Shown: one piece after another, positions 30,148-45,089 of the stretch
Numbering within the stretch: position 1 is the first letter of the stretch
How the letters are laid out: each line of letters opens with the position of its first letter
Source: Neocallimastix lanati (nom. inval.)
Taxonomy: Eukaryota; Neocallimastigomycota; Neocallimastigomycetes; Neocallimastigales; Neocallimastigaceae
Length of the DNA stretch: 64,000 nucleotides
NCBI GenBank assembly: GCA_016946835.1
Contig: JACVTC010000057.1
Coordinates: 924,501 to 988,500 of the forward strand
Direction of reading: 5' to 3'
Made by a program: the position numbers and the translations under genes
The notes under the pieces: generated by a model
What the model was told of the DNA's origin: nothing
Databases searched by the model: none
Seen by the model: only the letters and a program-made list of their open reading frames with translations

Positions 30148-31857
30148 TGGGTGTGGGACATTTCACCAAATTGCATTTCGCCAATTTTTTGAAAGCATGT
30201 GGCGTATTAAAAAATGTGGCATTTCGCCAAATTGAGAATTATTAAATAAATAAATAAATAAATAAAATTAAATATTTTTAATATTGATGTATTTATATTT
30301 TTGAAGTAAATATTTAAATATTAAAAAAATTTTTTTCATATATAAATAGCTTTACAAATATCTTTATTACATTAGGTTAGCTTAAGAACATTAAAATATA
30401 TTTTTATGATAAAATTTTATTATTTTAAAAATATATTTTTATAATTAAAGTATTGTTATAATATTATTTTTTTACAAAATATTAAAATATATCTTTATAA
30501 TTAAATTTATTTTTATAATTAAATATTATTAATAATTATTTTATTTTAAAAAATATCTATAATTAATTATAAAATATAATAAAAACAAGTTTAAAAAAAT
30601 TATTTTGAATTTTTATTTATTTAAAAAAATTATTTTGAATTTTTATTTATTTATTCATTCATTTACTTATATCAATAAGTCATTTGTCGAAATGCAACTT
30701 GGGGAAATGCAACATTTTAATAATACGCCACTTGGCGAAATGCAATCTGGGGAAATGCAACTCTTCCCAAATATCGAATTAGTAAGGTTTAGGTCATTAG
30801 AATTTTTATATTTCATAAAATAAAAAAAAAAAAAAAAAAAAAATATAACAAATAAAAATCATCATGACAATAAAAATTTAATAAAAATAAATACTAAAAA
30901 CAACTGTATTAAAATTCAAAAATATATATAACGTAAAATGCTTAAATTATATTATATATATAAATATAATTAATGTTATTTATAAATTATGAATGCGTTA
31001 TAATAAAAAAAAAATAAATAAAGAATTAAATAATAGATGAATAAATTATTAAATATAATAAATATTTAAATAATTAGTCTTATTATTTTTTCATTTCAGG
31101 AAAGATGTATTGAAATATGTGACTCAATTATAAATTCTCATTATTTATTCATATTTTATATTATTATAAACTATTATCTTAACCCTTAATTATAATTTTT
31201 TGTTAATTTTTTTTTATTTAATGTATATATATTTATTTTATTTTTTATTGTTTTTTTTGAGGGGTTTAAAATAATTTTGTATTGATCCTTATGTACTTTT
31301 TTATATATAAATAATTAAAATAACTAAATAATACATGACTTTGATTATTGATTTTTTTTTAATATAAAAAATATCAATAATAACATGTAATATTAATAAA
31401 TAAATAAATAAAAATTTAAATAATTAACCCATGAATAAGTTAATATACTTCATAAGGAGTAATAATATTTTAAAGGGAGAGTTGCATTTCGCCAGATTGC
31501 ATTTCGCCAAGTGGCGTAGTATTAAAATGTTGCATTTCCCCAAGTTGTATTTCCCCAAGTTGCTATTCGCCAGGTTGCATTTCGACAAGTAGAGTATTGA
31601 TATAAATAAATGAATAAATAAATAAATATTAATTCAAAATATTTTTTTAAAATTGTTTTTATGCGATATTAATAATATTTAATTTTATTATTATTATTGA
31701 TTTATTTATTTATTTAATAAATCTCAATTTGGCGAAATGCAACATGGCAAAATGCCACATTTTTTTAATACGCCACATGCTTTTAAAAAAATTGGCGAAA
31801 CGCAACCTGGCGAAATGCAATTTGGCGAAATGCAATTTGGCGAAATGCCCCACACCC
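30148..31857. mobile_element. Foldback element with nested inverted repeats of 15-bp units
   Basis: The ends are GGGTGTGGGACATTTC (30148) and the inverted GAAATGCCCCACACCC (to 31857). Each arm contains tandem or spaced copies of the 15-bp unit TTTGGCGAAATGCAA: left arm outer block 30148-30235 and inner block 30682-30770, right arm inner block 31478-31596 and outer block 31724-31857. The blocks are inverted with respect to each other, and the intervening sequences also match in inverted orientation (for example the TATTTATTCAT... stretch before 30682 against 31600-31660). There is no transposase. No clear target-site duplication was found. This is the structure of a non-autonomous foldback/MITE-like DNA element. 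Confidence 0.75.
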
Positions 31858-31910
31858 TATTTTAAAATTCTCAATTTTACCAATAATATTAATTGTTATT
31901 TTTAATAATA

Positions 31911-31948
<38 letters not shown>

Positions 31949-32035
31949 AATAAATAAATAAAAATAATAATTATTATTATGACCTTGACTTATGATTAAT
32001 AATAATAATAATAAATGAATTATAAATATTCTTTT

Positions 32036-32078
<43 letters not shown>

Positions 32079-32138
32079 ATATGTTTATTATATTTTATAT
32101 TAATTAAAATTATTATATTATTATTTTTATTAATTTTA

Positions 32139-32750
32139 GAGCGAACTATTAATTGAAAAATTAAAAGAATTAAAAAAGTATTTATTATTGTTATATGTTG
32201 TAGGTTATTTTTAAGTAAATAATATTAATTATTATTATTAATACTACAGAATATCTACAGAATATTCCTATTTTAATTTTAGAACAAAACTAAACTATTA
32301 AAAAAAAATGAAAAGAATTAAAAAAAGTATTATTATTATTATTATAGGTTATTGGTTGTTTTTATGTAAATGATATTAATTATTATTATTATTTTTTTAA
32401 ATTATTAATGTTATTAATATCACAGAATATCCCCTAATTTTAAAAATATTAAACTATTAAAATTAAAAACTAATAAGAATTAAAAAAGTATTTATTATTA
32501 TTATTTTAATTTATTTTTAACTAAATAATATTATTAATACTATAGAATATCCCCTTTTTAATTTTAGAGCAAACTATTAATTAAAAAAATAAAAAGAATT
32601 AAAAAAAGTATTTATTATTATTATATATTATAGGTTATTTTTATATAAATAATAATAATTATTATTATTATTTTTTTAATAATTAATATTATTATTACTA
32701 CAAGAATATCCCTTAATTTTAAAAATATTAAACTATAAAGATTAAAAATT
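32139..32750. repeat. Minisatellite, about four ~150-bp units
   Basis: Four diverged direct repeats, each containing a TTTTAGAGCAAACTATTAA-like block, AAAGAATTAAAAAAGTATTTATT, a TAGGTTATTTTTA block, an ATT run and ACAGAATATCCCC. Repeat boundaries begin at about 32139, 32279, 32440 and 32560. No open frame spans them. Confidence 0.75.
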
Positions 32751-33864
32751 AAATATTTTTTATTAAATAATATTGAACGTAATATAGATGAAAATATATA
32801 TATATATATATATATATGTAATAAAATATTGAAAATATTTATATTTAAATAAAATATAATAAATAAAAAAAAAGAAGAAAAAATATTCAATGATTAAAAT
32901 TTTACAGAAACTTTTTAGAAAAAAAAAATTTTTTTTATAAAAGTTTTTTTTTTTTTTTTTTTTTTAAAAGTAACAATATCATTGTTAGATAGTAAAATTT
33001 ATAAAAATAATTAATTATAATTAATAAATATCTTTCTGTATTTTACTTGTTAATTAATTAATAATAATAATAACAGTAAAAATAAAATAAATATTCTATA
33101 ATTATTATACAGAATATTCATTTCGTTTCAATTATTTTTTTTAAAAAAAAAAAAATAAAAAAAAATAAAAAAAAAGCTTGTGTTACATTTAGTAAATGTT
33201 TGTACTAGCCTATTTTTAAAATAATAATAATGGAAAAAAAAATTTTTTAAATAAAATAAAATCAAAATAAACTAAAATTTAAATTAAATAAAAAATACAA
33301 AAAAAAAAAATAAAAAAAAAATTTTTAGCTCTATTATAAATAGGAATTATAAATATTATTATTTATTTATTAATTATTATTTAATAATAATTTAATGATA
33401 TTTATTTTCTTATTTAATTACTATTTTATTATTCTTATTACCTTATTTAATTATTATTTTATTATTCTTATTTTCTTATTATTTAATTATCTATCTGTTC
33501 AATTTAATTATTTATTATTAAAACTTTGGTTATAATAATTAATAATTAAAAATAATAAACAATTGTAATATTATTGATATAAATGGATTAGAAAAAATAA
33601 AAATTATAATATTTTTTTTTTATAATATTATATAATAATTAATAATAAAAAATATTATAATTAGAAGTAAAAAAAAATCTTTAATAAATTATTTTATTTT
33701 GTTCAATTTTTTTATTATTTTTTTTTTGAATTTCTTTTTTTGTAATAGAATTTTCTATAAATCTATTATATAGATAAATTTATTAGATAAATATGATTAA
33801 TGAAATTTATTTATTTTTATTTATTAAATATTTATTTATTTATATTTATTAAAATATTTATTCT

Positions 33865-33897
<33 letters not shown>

Positions 33898-35840
33898 TAA
33901 AAAAAAATTAGCCCAATATTAATTTTGGTTATTATTATTATTATTATTATTATATAATAATTATTATTTTTTAATTTTAATTAATTCTATTTAATATTAT
34001 TAACCCATTTCTTTTATTTTTTTTCTGTTCTTTTGTATTCCTAAATAAAGACATTGAGAAAAAGAAAAAAAAAAAAAAGAACCCCATTACAAATAATCGT
34101 AATTGAATTGGGCTCAAATTTCCAAAGTTTATATTTGTATATGGTATATTGTATTGTATTATTTTTATTATTAATTTTTCATTCTTAATATATAATAAAA
34201 TCAAAATTGAATTTTTAATGCGGTCATTTTCAATGTAAATACAAAATTATAAATGCCAGAAAAAATAAAGTAATACAAGTTATTGTAACTTCATTAGTAC
34301 TTCATGACAACATATATCATCATAATATATATTATAATATATACCTTTACTATTTTTTTTTTTTTTTTTGCATAAAAAAATAAATAATAAATTAATTTAT
34401 TTTATTCCTTTTTTTCTTTTTTTTAATTTTTTTTTTTTTTTTATTTGGAAAAATGAAATTTACTTATTCGTGGATAAAATTTTTTTTAATACATTAATGT
34501 TAATTACATTTTTATAATTCGTACATAATTTTAGCCAATTACAATTTAAAAATATAAATTTTTATTATTTTTTATTATTAATATTACAATAATTATTTTT
34601 TTAAACAAATAAAATAATGTGGATGATTTTATCCATCTATCAATCATATTAATTCCATTATATATTTTTAATATAAAAACATTAAATATAAATATAAATA
34701 TAAATATATAAAAAAATAAGTAAATAAAGTAAAAAAAAAAAGAAAAAAAAATTTATATAAATGGTAAATTAATTTTTATAATATATAAATAAATAAAATT
34801 TTAATATAATTATGTTACACTGTTAAGTTTTTTTTGAAAAAAAGTTCCATTTTAAATAAATAAGTCTTTTTTTCATTTAATTATATATTTATTGTAATAG
34901 TATTGATAGTTTCCGATTATTCATATATATATTTTGATCTAATAACGGTGGATTTCTTGAAAAAAAAAAAAAACAACGTAATAATAATTATATATATTAT
35001 ATTTTTTATTATTAATTTATTATAATTAAACTTTTTTTTTTTTATTTCCTAATACAAAATAGAAAAGAATTTTTATTATGTGATATTTAAAATATTAGAA
35101 ATCTTATTTTGAATATCAGAATTCTGTAGTGATATAAATATATATATATCTTTTATATATATATATTTTTTTAAATTGTAATAAATAATTAATTATCTGT
35201 TTATTAATTTGTTTTACTCGTTATTATTAAAAGTACACCTTAACAATATAATCAATTAGGATGACTAAAACCATCTCATTATGAACAATCGTCTTTTTAT
35301 TTCCTTTTTTTTTTTTTTTTATTTTTATAATATATTTTCTGTATATTGATTAACAATAGCTTTTTTCTAAATAGCCATAAAATTTATATTAGTACATTAT
35401 TATGTACTCAATTATCTTTTTCTATCTTTGGAAAATACAAATTAAATATTTATTCTATTTAATTTTCCTGTTTAATTAAAAATGGAAAATAAAATAAAAA
35501 GTAAAAGACATTTTTATTATTTATTTATTTTTTTAAAAAAAAAAATAAAAATATTAATTTATGAATGTACTATTTTACCATTAAGTTTAAAAATAGCCAT
35601 TACTTATTATTTATTGTCATTATCATTATTATTTTTTTTTAAAATTTAATTAAATTATTATTTATAAATGAAAATCTGAAACAAAAATAAATATGTAATA
35701 CTGAATAAGTTGCATTCCATAATTAGTAGTTTAATTCATTTCTTTCTATTTGTTTTTATAGTATCTAATTAATATAATAAATAAATAAAAAAGTAAATTT
35801 ATAAATAATAATATTATATTAATTATGTTTATTATGTTAA

Positions 35841-35931
<91 letters not shown>
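35841..35931. repeat. (AAAT)n tetranucleotide microsatellite
   Basis: About 22 perfect AAAT units, followed at 35940-35968 by a short AACAA/AAAC pentamer run. Confidence 0.95.
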
Positions 35932-37815
35932 CAATATTTGAACAAAACAAAACAAAACAAAACAAAAAATAAAAATTAATAGTATGACAAAAAAAAATTA
36001 TTTAAAATTTTTATTATGAATTATATACAGAGTAACAAAAAAAATATTTGAAGTATTAAAAATAATAATAAAAAAAAAATACAGGAAATTAATAAAGTCT
36101 TTATTTTATCATTATATTATATTATATTTTTTAATGCTTAATGTTATAATACCTTTTTACCACAATTTAAATTTGTTACACTTCTATATAAATATATTTA
36201 ATAAATTTTTTATATTATTCATATCTGCTTTATATTTATAAAACTTAATTTTTTTTTTAAAAAAAATAATTAACTATTTAGTATAATATATTAATTGATA
36301 TATTCATATTAATACGTAACTAAAAAGATAATATTTTATCATACAACGTATATGATATTTTTTTTTTCAAAAAAAAATAATATTAATTTAAAAAAAAAAA
36401 TTATAGATTTATAATTTCCCATATATTATTAATATTATTGATAATATATTGTTTTATCGTATTTCAATCTTTTTTTCTCAGGTTCACAATGATTATTTTA
36501 TTTAAAAGAAAAATTATTGGATTTTAATCCATTACGTTCTAAAAAGGAAACTTTCTGTTTTAATTTTTAAATATTATTAATAATGTTAATGGATTTTTTT
36601 TTTTTAATATTTTTACTATATTATTAATATTATTATTAATAAATTATTGAATGCTTCTTGGAAAAAAGTATTAAATAATTTTAATAAAAAGATTTTTTAC
36701 TTTAAAATTATTTTTATTCCAATGAAAACGTGCTATTATTAATTAATTAATAAATTTACAACCTATTTTAAACATTAAAATAATATGTCAATAATTACTT
36801 TTTTTTTTTTTTTTTTTTTTTTTTCGTATTTCGATATATTTAATCTAATATGGTTGAAAAAAAAAAAAGCGGCCATTTTTTTTAATTAATATAATTAAAC
36901 TTTTTAAAGACGAAACATACTAATATATTACTAATTGCATATAAAGAAAATTAATATATATATTTTTGTATATTATTGAAATATATATTGATAATTAATT
37001 ATTGTTTCACAGTTTTTTTTTTTTTTAAAATTATTATATAGTTAATTATATTTCAAATATATATTTCATATTCATAATTACAGAGGGATATACATCATTC
37101 TTACAAGTTTAATTTTACTTTTAACCAAATTATTTATTTATTTATTTAGTTAAATCTTTAAAACATAGTAAAATAGACATATTAAGATAAATTTAATTAA
37201 AAAAATTATTATTAAAATTAAAATAAGTATTTGTTTTAAGATTTTAAATAGTTTTATAAGTAGAAAATGCATCAACTTCTTACTCATGTTATAAAATTTA
37301 ATGATATTGAAACTTTAAAAGACAAAAAAAATAATTCATTTTTATATCAATATAACATTTTAATATATAAAATGATAATAGCTATTATAATTAACTAAAT
37401 TTAATTTATAGAATAATTTTAAATAATTATAATAATAATAATAATAATTATTAAGAATTCTCTATAAATATATAATTATTTTCTATTTATAAATAAATTA
37501 TTGTAAATAATTAGAAAAATGATAAAATAATTTATTTTAAATAAATAAAAATAAAAATAAAAATAAAAATAAAAGTAAAATAAAATAAATTAATTTAAAT
37601 AATATAAAAAAAAAATAATAATAAAATATAAACAACAATAATAATTAAAGGTAAATAGACAGTTCACATTTTATCTTATTAGATGAAATTTATAATAATC
37701 AATAAAAATACATTTAAATATTTTAACTTAAAATTAAAACGGTGTATATAAATTATTTATATATTATACTATTTATTATTTATTGTATATATATTTATAT
37801 TTAATATATAATAAA

Positions 37816-37854
<39 letters not shown>

Positions 37855-37975
37855 GTTGTTTATGTCTTAAATTTTAATTATCAAAATGTATGATTATAAT
37901 ATCTTTTAAATTAATTTTCTATTTTTTTTTTATTTTTTTTTTATTTATTTTTATTTATTTATTATTATTTTTTTA

Positions 37976-38006
<31 letters not shown>

Positions 38007-38987
38007 ATTATTATTTATTTATTAATATTATTATTTATTTATTAATATTATTATTATTATTATTTTTTTTGATTTAAGAAAAAAGAAAAATAAAATATTC
38101 ATAATTTCATTTAATATAAATTAATTAGTAAATTTTTAAAACTTGCATATTCTTTATTATTAATTAAATGTAAATAACAAATTTCCCATTTTAATTAATT
38201 AAATTATAATATGGATTATATGGATTATCAATTAAAAATAATAATCTTTTTTTACATTTCTTAAAGTAAAACAAAAAAAAAATTATTTGAATTATAATTG
38301 GATGATAGAATAATTTAAATAAATATACAATAATAAAATATATTAATTTATAATACATCATATTATAATTAATATATACAATTATCATACATTGAATTAA
38401 AAAATAAATATTATTTATTATTCCTTTTGATAATTAAATTTTAATATTATTATTTATTAATTTATTATTAATTTATTATCAATTATAAATTATTATTTAT
38501 TATTATTATTAATTATTAATTATAAAAGCTATTATTTATTATCTATTATTAATTTTTACTACTATTATTTATTATTATTTTTTTTTGTATTAATATTAAA
38601 AAAGAATATTATGCATTGACCTTTTTTAATAGAATTTTATTCTGTTTTAATTATTATTATTAATTTTTATTTCTTTAAATTTTAAGAAATCAATAAAATT
38701 ATTTCAAATGGGTAAAGAGAAGATGGTAAAAAATTTTTTAAAAAAATTTTTTTTAACTAATTTATCAATGAGATTTATGTAAAGAGAGAGAAAAGAAATT
38801 AATCGAATTTATTTAAGAATTATTACTTTATTATATATATTTATATTAATATTTATATATTTATTTTAAATATAATAACAAATAAAATATTTTGAAAAAG
38901 TTAATTTTGTATAAAGCAATACATTTCATTATTTTCATTATTTTATTTTAAATATTTTATTTTCAATAATAATATATCCTAACTTTG

Positions 38988-39035
<48 letters not shown>

Positions 39036-40422
39036 AATAAACAATTTAATTTTAAAAATTATGAAATTTTGATATTTACTTAACCATCAATACTAATTAT
39101 TTAATTCTACTTTAAAAATATTAAATAAACTCAATAAATAATATTAAAAAGAATATTATTTATTGACCATATTTAATAATTATCTATTCCGCTATAGTTA
39201 TTATTATCACTATTTCTGTATTAAAACAAGTAATTGCTTTGATGATAATTATTATTATCTTTTATTTAAGAAACAATTTATATACTCTATTTAAAAAATA
39301 AGAGTCAATAATGCGAATAAAAATTTTTATTTTTTAAGTGATTTTAATATAATTTATTCTATTTTAATATTAAATAGTAATAAAAGAAAAATTATATTTT
39401 AATTATTTATTAATATATATATTATAATTTAATTATAGTATAAATAATTTTTATTAATAATTATTAATTCTAATTTATTATATTAATTATCACTAATTAA
39501 TTAATATAAATGTTTATGATGTTGAGAAATAAAATTGTTGCTTTATCGTACAGTCCTCCATTCCTTTATTATTGCAATTTTTTGAATAATAAACTATAAT
39601 TTAATCAGAGTTTTCATATAATTATTATTATTATTATTTTTTAATTATTAATTTTTAATTTTTAATTTTTTTTTTTTTCTTTTTCTTTTCTTTATTTATA
39701 AATGTGTGCATTTATGTATGTTTATAATAATTAATAATTAAATATTGAAATATTGATTTATTATTGCAAGATTAAAACTAATAAGTTATTAAACGGTTCC
39801 AACCTCTATTTTTTTTATTAATAACAATATTATATAAAACTCTATTTTTTTAATAATTCTATATTAAATATATTTATTTATAATTTATTAATGAATTAGA
39901 ATAATATATTTATTTATTTATTTTAAAAGGACTATTAATTCGGAAAGTTTTATATTTTATTAATGAGTTAAAATTTATTATTGAAATAAGAATAATAAAT
40001 ATATATATATATATATTTAAATGTGGTCTTTTTTATTATATTAGAATTTAGTTTTTATAAATATATTTTAAATAGAAAAAATTAGGGTATAATGATAATG
40101 ACAAAATAAATTTTCATAAATATATAGAAGATTTTCAGGAATGTATTTTTTTTTTATTAATATTATATGTTTTTTTTTCTGTATGGTTCTTTATTTTTTT
40201 ATTAATTTTCCGTAGTTTTTAGGGATAAAAGGAACTTTTATTTATATAGTCAAAGGAGAAATAAAAAGAACAATTCATTTTAAAAAAAAGGAAAAAAAAA
40301 AAAAAAAAAAGGAAGAAAAAAGAAAAAAGAATTAATGAATTATCAAAATGATATAGAAAATTAAACTTCACCTTTTTATGATTATTCGTTTAATAATTAT
40401 TTATAATCATGTAAAGTTAATT

Positions 40423-40468
<46 letters not shown>

Positions 40469-41562
40469 TGATTTCAACCAACTACTTTTTTTTTTAATTA
40501 GAACTAATTAAAATTTTTTATAATTTTTATATTTTTTCTATAATTTTTTTTATTTCTTTTTTTATTATGAATTAGAAATAAAAAATTTAAAAATAAAAAA
40601 TATATATATAAATTAATAAATAAAAAATAAAATAAAAAAAAATTTAATAAAATATATTATATTCATATTATTTATACTTTCATATTTATTATCTTTCAAT
40701 TTAAATATATTAAAAATTAATGAAATTAAAAAAAAATATAAATAGTATATATAAATAAGTTATTACATCCCGGTAAACTTTATTTTATAATTTTTTAATA
40801 ATGAATATTTTTACATTAAATTCATTTTGATTTGTGTAATGATTGAGATAGTAAAAAAAATTTTATTGGTTAATATTAATTAAAAATAATGATTATTTAT
40901 TTATTTTGAAACATTATTTATTATAATAAATAATAAATAATGGTGAAGAATATAACCACTTTTATATAAATATAATAAACTATTTAATTATAATATATAA
41001 TATAATAATATATAATATATATGTTATACATAAATATATAAAACAACTATTTATTAAAGTTAAAACTTTTTCATTTTAATTAATATTTATAATTTAAATA
41101 ATTATTTTTTTTAATATTATTCATAGTTAATATTATTTTATATATTTATATTATTTAAAATATGAATGTTCTTTATGAATAGCATGATACGTATGTATCA
41201 TATATCAATAATATTTTATATTTCTTTAATATGACCTATTGTTTAAATAAAATAATGATTTCATGTAACACTAATTAATATTTAATATCATTATTTATTA
41301 ATAATAATCATTTATTTATATATATATATATATTTTTTTTATTTTTTAATTAAAAACATGATAATCATTATTTCAATGAATATAATAATAATAGTTTTAA
41401 TAATATTCATTATAATTATTATCATATTCATAATAATTATATTATTAAAAAAATAAATAAATTAATAAATATATAAAGTATTTAAACTAAACTATTTTCA
41501 TAATAAAGAAAGAAAAGTTTTATAAATACTTTGTAAAGTTGTAAATTGGATTAATTAAAAAT

Positions 41563-41601
<39 letters not shown>

Positions 41602-43287
41602 CACAAAAATAATCATAATATGAGTAAAATTTCAATAATGAATATGACTAAATATATTAGTCATTATTTTTTATAATTGTAATGATATTAATATATTTTT
41701 TGTTAAAAAAAAAAAAAAAGATAAAAAAATTATAAAAAAAAATAGTTATACCCCTTATTTATAATTCATTCTTTGTTGTTGTGTTAGCATTTGTTATTTT
41801 CATAACTAACCTTTTAACCCTTTTTTCTTTACCGTCTTTTAGTCAGGAAAACGTTAAATCTTAAATTTCATAGAGATTTATAATCTTTAATGAAGAAGTT
41901 TTTATTATTAATTGTATAATTATATGGTTAAATCATTGTGTATGACTTTGCTGTTTTTTATATATTTTATTAATTTTGTAAATGTGACATTATATATTTT
42001 TTTTAAAGCAAACAAATATAATGGAAAAAAAACTTTTTTTTCTAAAAAAAATAATAAAATTATATAAATTTAGTATATCCATTTTGGTAAACTTATTACT
42101 TAAAACTATTTATTCTATTTAAAATTTATTGTAATTGAATGAATAATAGACTTTTATTTATTCTATATAATATATATATATAGAATAAATATTATTATAT
42201 ATAACTATGGAGTAGTAAATAATTATAATTATTATTATTTATTTATTTATTTATTATTTATTATTAATTATTTATTATTATATCAATTATTATTTATTAT
42301 TATATATTATTCAATTATTGTTTTAAAAGGATTATTGTGACAGTAATAAACTTTATTAATAGGTTTTTTTTAAAAGTATCATTGTGACAGTAATAAACAT
42401 TAAAGCCTTTTTTTTTTTTTTTTTTTTAATATAAACGAAAAAAAAATATGAATTAATTTTTTTTTTTAAAAAAAAAAGTATTAAAAGTTAAAAAGATATT
42501 AAACATATATATAAAACATATATATAATTCTATATATAATATTAAATATCAATTATATATATTAAACTATTGAAATAGTGTTTGCTACATAACACAATGA
42601 ATAATAAAATATATAAAGATTAAATAAATTTATATATTAACAATAATAAAATATAACGAAAAACTTTAAAACTTTAATTATAATTTTATAATTTTAATTG
42701 TAATATATAACATAGATCTTTCATAATATTTAAAGTTATTTAATAATCAAATTATTTAATTTAAAAGAAGATTATATTAAATACTTAATATATTTAAAAT
42801 ATACTAAATATATTATAACAGTATTAAATAAAAATATTACAATATATTTTTAAATAAAATGAATTTTATTATTAAATATTTTAGAGACAAAATTTTAAAT
42901 TATTTATATGAATAAAAAAAAAAAGCAAATTTATACTTTCTCCAATGTTGCTACTAATTTATTAGTTTCATTTTCCTATATATTTCATTAACCAAATAAG
43001 TAGAAGTAATATAGAAGTGTTAAATGTATATTTTAGATACTTTTATTTTATTTTATTTTATTTTATATTTTAATTTTTATAAACTATGAAACTTTAATAG
43101 AGAAGAAATTTTGATATGAGTATGACAAAATGAGATAATTAATGAATAAATAAATGAATAAAAAAAAAAGATGAAACATTATATAATTAAATAAAAATGA
43201 AATTTTCGAAAAAGTATAATTGAATTATTATTAATACATTTACATCGGATTTTAAAAAAAAATTTCTTTTTATTATGAAATAATTTG

Positions 43288-43288
43288 A

Positions 43289-43351
<63 letters not shown>
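43288..43351. repeat. (AAT)n microsatellite
   Basis: About 21 uninterrupted AAT units. Confidence 0.95.
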
Positions 43352-43352
<1 letters not shown>

Positions 43353-43616
43353 TTTACTATTATTTAAGTATGTTTAAATTTCAATTAAAATTGTTAATAT
43401 TATTCATTATTTTAGAACTATTTTTGTATATATTATATTTTGATATTTATTATTTCTAATATTATTATGGCAATGATATTATATCTTGAAAATTCTTATG
43501 ATTTTCCAATTTTTTCTAAAATAATAAATTTAAAAGTTTAAACAATAAAAACAAAAAATTTTTTTTAAAATAATATTAAGAATTTTCTAGTAAAGAATAT
43601 GAATTATAAGGTGATA

Positions 43617-43803
43617 TTAATAATAAATAATAAATAATAAATAATAAATAATAAATAATAAATAATAAATAATAAATAATAAATAATAAATAATAAATAA
43701 TAATAAATAATAAATCATAAATAATAAATAAATAATCTATAATAAATAAATAATAAATAATAAATAATAAATAAATAATTAAATAATAAATAATAAATAA
43801 TAA
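43617..43803. repeat. (TAATAAA)n heptanucleotide repeat
   Basis: Roughly 25 units with period 7 (TAATAAA), interrupted in the second half by AAAT and TCATAA variants. The period resembles telomere-type heptamers, but the lack of G and the interstitial position argue against a telomere. Confidence 0.9.
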
Positions 43804-44252
43804 TATTATGATTAATTAGAGTTAAAGATATAATTTATACAAAAATAGATTTATTTTGTAATAAACTGAATTACTTATTGTAGTCTGATACGTTTATATC
43901 CAATTTATATGATCCAATATTAGATTTGAAAATTTTTATTATATTTTATTATTATTATTTTTTTATTTTTTTTTTTTTTTGAAACAAAACAAAAAAAACT
44001 TTATGCTAATTATAGTGTAATAAATGTTTCATCTATACCACAAATTTTATACATTTATATTTATTTAAAATATAATGAAAAGCAAAATAAAAAATAAAAA
44101 AAAAAAAAAAAAGAAAAACAAAGTTAAAAAGTATATGTATTGTTTGAATATTTTTTATTTTTAGTTTATAGAAGGCCTCTGTTCTATGTATAATATATAA
44201 TTATTTTTTTTATTTTATTTATATTATTATTTTTGTTTTGTTTTGATAAATT

Positions 44253-44299
<47 letters not shown>

Positions 44300-44526
44300 A
44301 ATAATGAATAATACAATTAATGAAAGTAATTAATAAATATTATCTTAATGATACTAATAATTGATATAACAATAGAACCTAAGACATAAAATAGTAATAT
44401 AATAATTGATTAATAAATCAATAATATTAATATAATTATTATATAAATTAAATTTTAAAATTTTCTCTCTTTAGAATTTATTTTCATCTATATTTTTTGA
44501 ATCTGATAGAGAAACTAATAATAGAA

Positions 44527-44560
<34 letters not shown>

Positions 44561-45058
44561 TTAAAATTAAAAAAAAAAAAATCGAATAATAATAATTAAA
44601 TAAATAAATAAAAAAAAAAGACCGAAGTAATTAAAAAAAACAGAAAAATATTTAAATCATTTTTATATTTACATATATACATACGCTTTTTTTTTTTTTT
44701 TTTTTTCTTTTTAAGTTTTTAGAAAAGTTGGTATATCAATTTTAAATTTTATAACATGTTAAACTATTGATTTTCAAAAAATAGTAAAAATACTATTTCA
44801 AAAAATAAATAGAAAAACAAATATTGCCCTTGATAAAATAATACCAAATGCATAATTATAAATAAAAGGTTAAATATATTTATATATGAAAGATATAAAT
44901 TATGGAATAATTATACAACGAAAATTCATATATTTTATTTTTATTTATTTTTATATTTTTTGTTTTATTAATTTTATTTATTATTACTATTATTTGCTTT
45001 TTCTTCTTTTTTTTTTTTTTTTTGTATATTAAAATAATGATAATTCATAATAAATAAA

Positions 45059-45089
<31 letters not shown>

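Noticed and set aside
35746-35955. Leu/Phe/Ile/Tyr repeat frame on the minus strand
   Set aside because: Shadow of the (AAAT)n microsatellite.
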